Assembly: GCF_964204645.1 (NCBI RefSeq)
Contig: NC_134029.1
Span: forward strand, 13,442,850-13,506,849
Direction of reading: 5' to 3'
Length of the DNA: 64,000 nucleotides
Source: Tubulanus polymorphus
Lineage: Eukaryota; Nemertea; Palaeonemertea; Tubulaniformes; Tubulanidae
Part shown: piece after piece, positions 63,830-64,000 of the stretch
Numbering within the stretch: position 1 is the stretch's first letter
Layout of the letters: every line of letters starts with the position of its first letter
Made by a program: the position numbers and the translations under genes
Notes under the pieces: generated by a model
The model's input: only the letters and a program-made list of their open reading frames with translations
Told to the model about the DNA's origin: nothing
Databases searched by the model: none

Positions 63830-64000
63830 AATAATGTGTTTCTTGCTAAATTAGAATTATATGCTGCTTCATTATCGTTACTAAACTCGTTTCAGGTTGT
63901 TGTTCATCGGTTAAACTGGGTTCATCAAAAGTACCCATTTAATAATCTTCTCCACCATCTACTTCCATTTATATAATACAAAAATTAAAATTTTAAATAT
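63830..64000 (-). mobile_element. Polinton fragment at the window edge (copy E)
   Basis: 63895-64000 matches 23064-23170: the start of the acidic structural protein gene (decayed), its start codon context CTTCCATTTATATAATACAA, and the beginning of the downstream spacer. Weaker similarity to copy A (GCTAAATTAGAATTATATG) begins at about 63848. The rest lies beyond the window. Confidence 0.75.

Overview
The window looks like nuclear DNA of an invertebrate animal; the phylum cannot be fixed from sequence alone. The evidence is short GT-AG introns of roughly 60-160 bp, a LINE reverse-transcriptase fragment, hAT and pogo-type DNA transposons, satellites, long microsatellites and several Polinton (Maverick, adintovirus-like) copies. 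I see no convincing single-copy host gene. Almost every coding region belongs to a mobile element.

The centrepiece is a structurally complete Polinton at 13362-31684 (18.3 kb, here copy B). It is flanked by a 6-bp target-site duplication AGTATG, starts with AG and ends with CT, and has about 0.6-kb terminal inverted repeats (TIRs). Its left block is on the plus strand: an HNH-type nuclease, a 200-aa unknown protein, a basic membrane protein, a retroviral-type integrase with a C-terminal chromodomain, and an A32/FtsK-like packaging ATPase. A convergent minus-strand block follows: a zinc-finger protein, the major capsid protein, a long coiled-coil/membrane protein (split by a stop), a 440-aa tail-anchored protein, several small membrane proteins, a penton-like protein, a small possible OB-fold protein, and a protein-primed family-B DNA polymerase whose zinc-finger N terminus lies in the right TIR. 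Several genes are broken (polymerase, integrase, membrane proteins); capsid, penton-like and ATPase genes are open.

Three partial relatives surround it. Copy A (7702-11260) is a decayed fragment of the structural block with a foreign insertion. Copy D (53672-62405) is an inverted half element that is nearly identical over the capsid, ATPase, integrase and nuclease block but carries a different zinc-finger gene in the slot between capsid and ATPase. Copy E (63830-64000) is a fragment running off the window. Comparing copies shows which stops and frameshifts are lesions and which non-coding structures are conserved.

Between 38.3 and 49.8 kb lies a second large system: a spliced gene with an SGNH-hydrolase domain, a C2H2 finger and a Ulp1-type cysteine peptidase, reading in frame into a transposase-like region with a GATA-type finger (cut by a stop), an RNase H-like core, a SWIM finger and a PHD finger. 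I read it as a KDZ/Zisupton- or MULE-like transposon. It is interrupted between the catalytic His and Cys regions of the peptidase by an intact hAT element (41437-45251) with an 808-aa transposase and a 6-bp, not 8-bp, target duplication. A 231-bp pogo-like MITE sits inside the hAT.

The most notable unexplained structures are: the Polinton TIR, itself a ~400-bp imperfect palindrome with a GC-rich 46-bp centre; a three-copy hairpin array whose stems differ between copies but stay paired; two distinct start-codon-proximal motifs that separate structural genes from zinc-finger/replication-side genes; perfect heat-shock-element-like triplets near the left TIR of both long copies; and the TIR-embedded zinc-finger exon that leads into two different C termini at the two ends.
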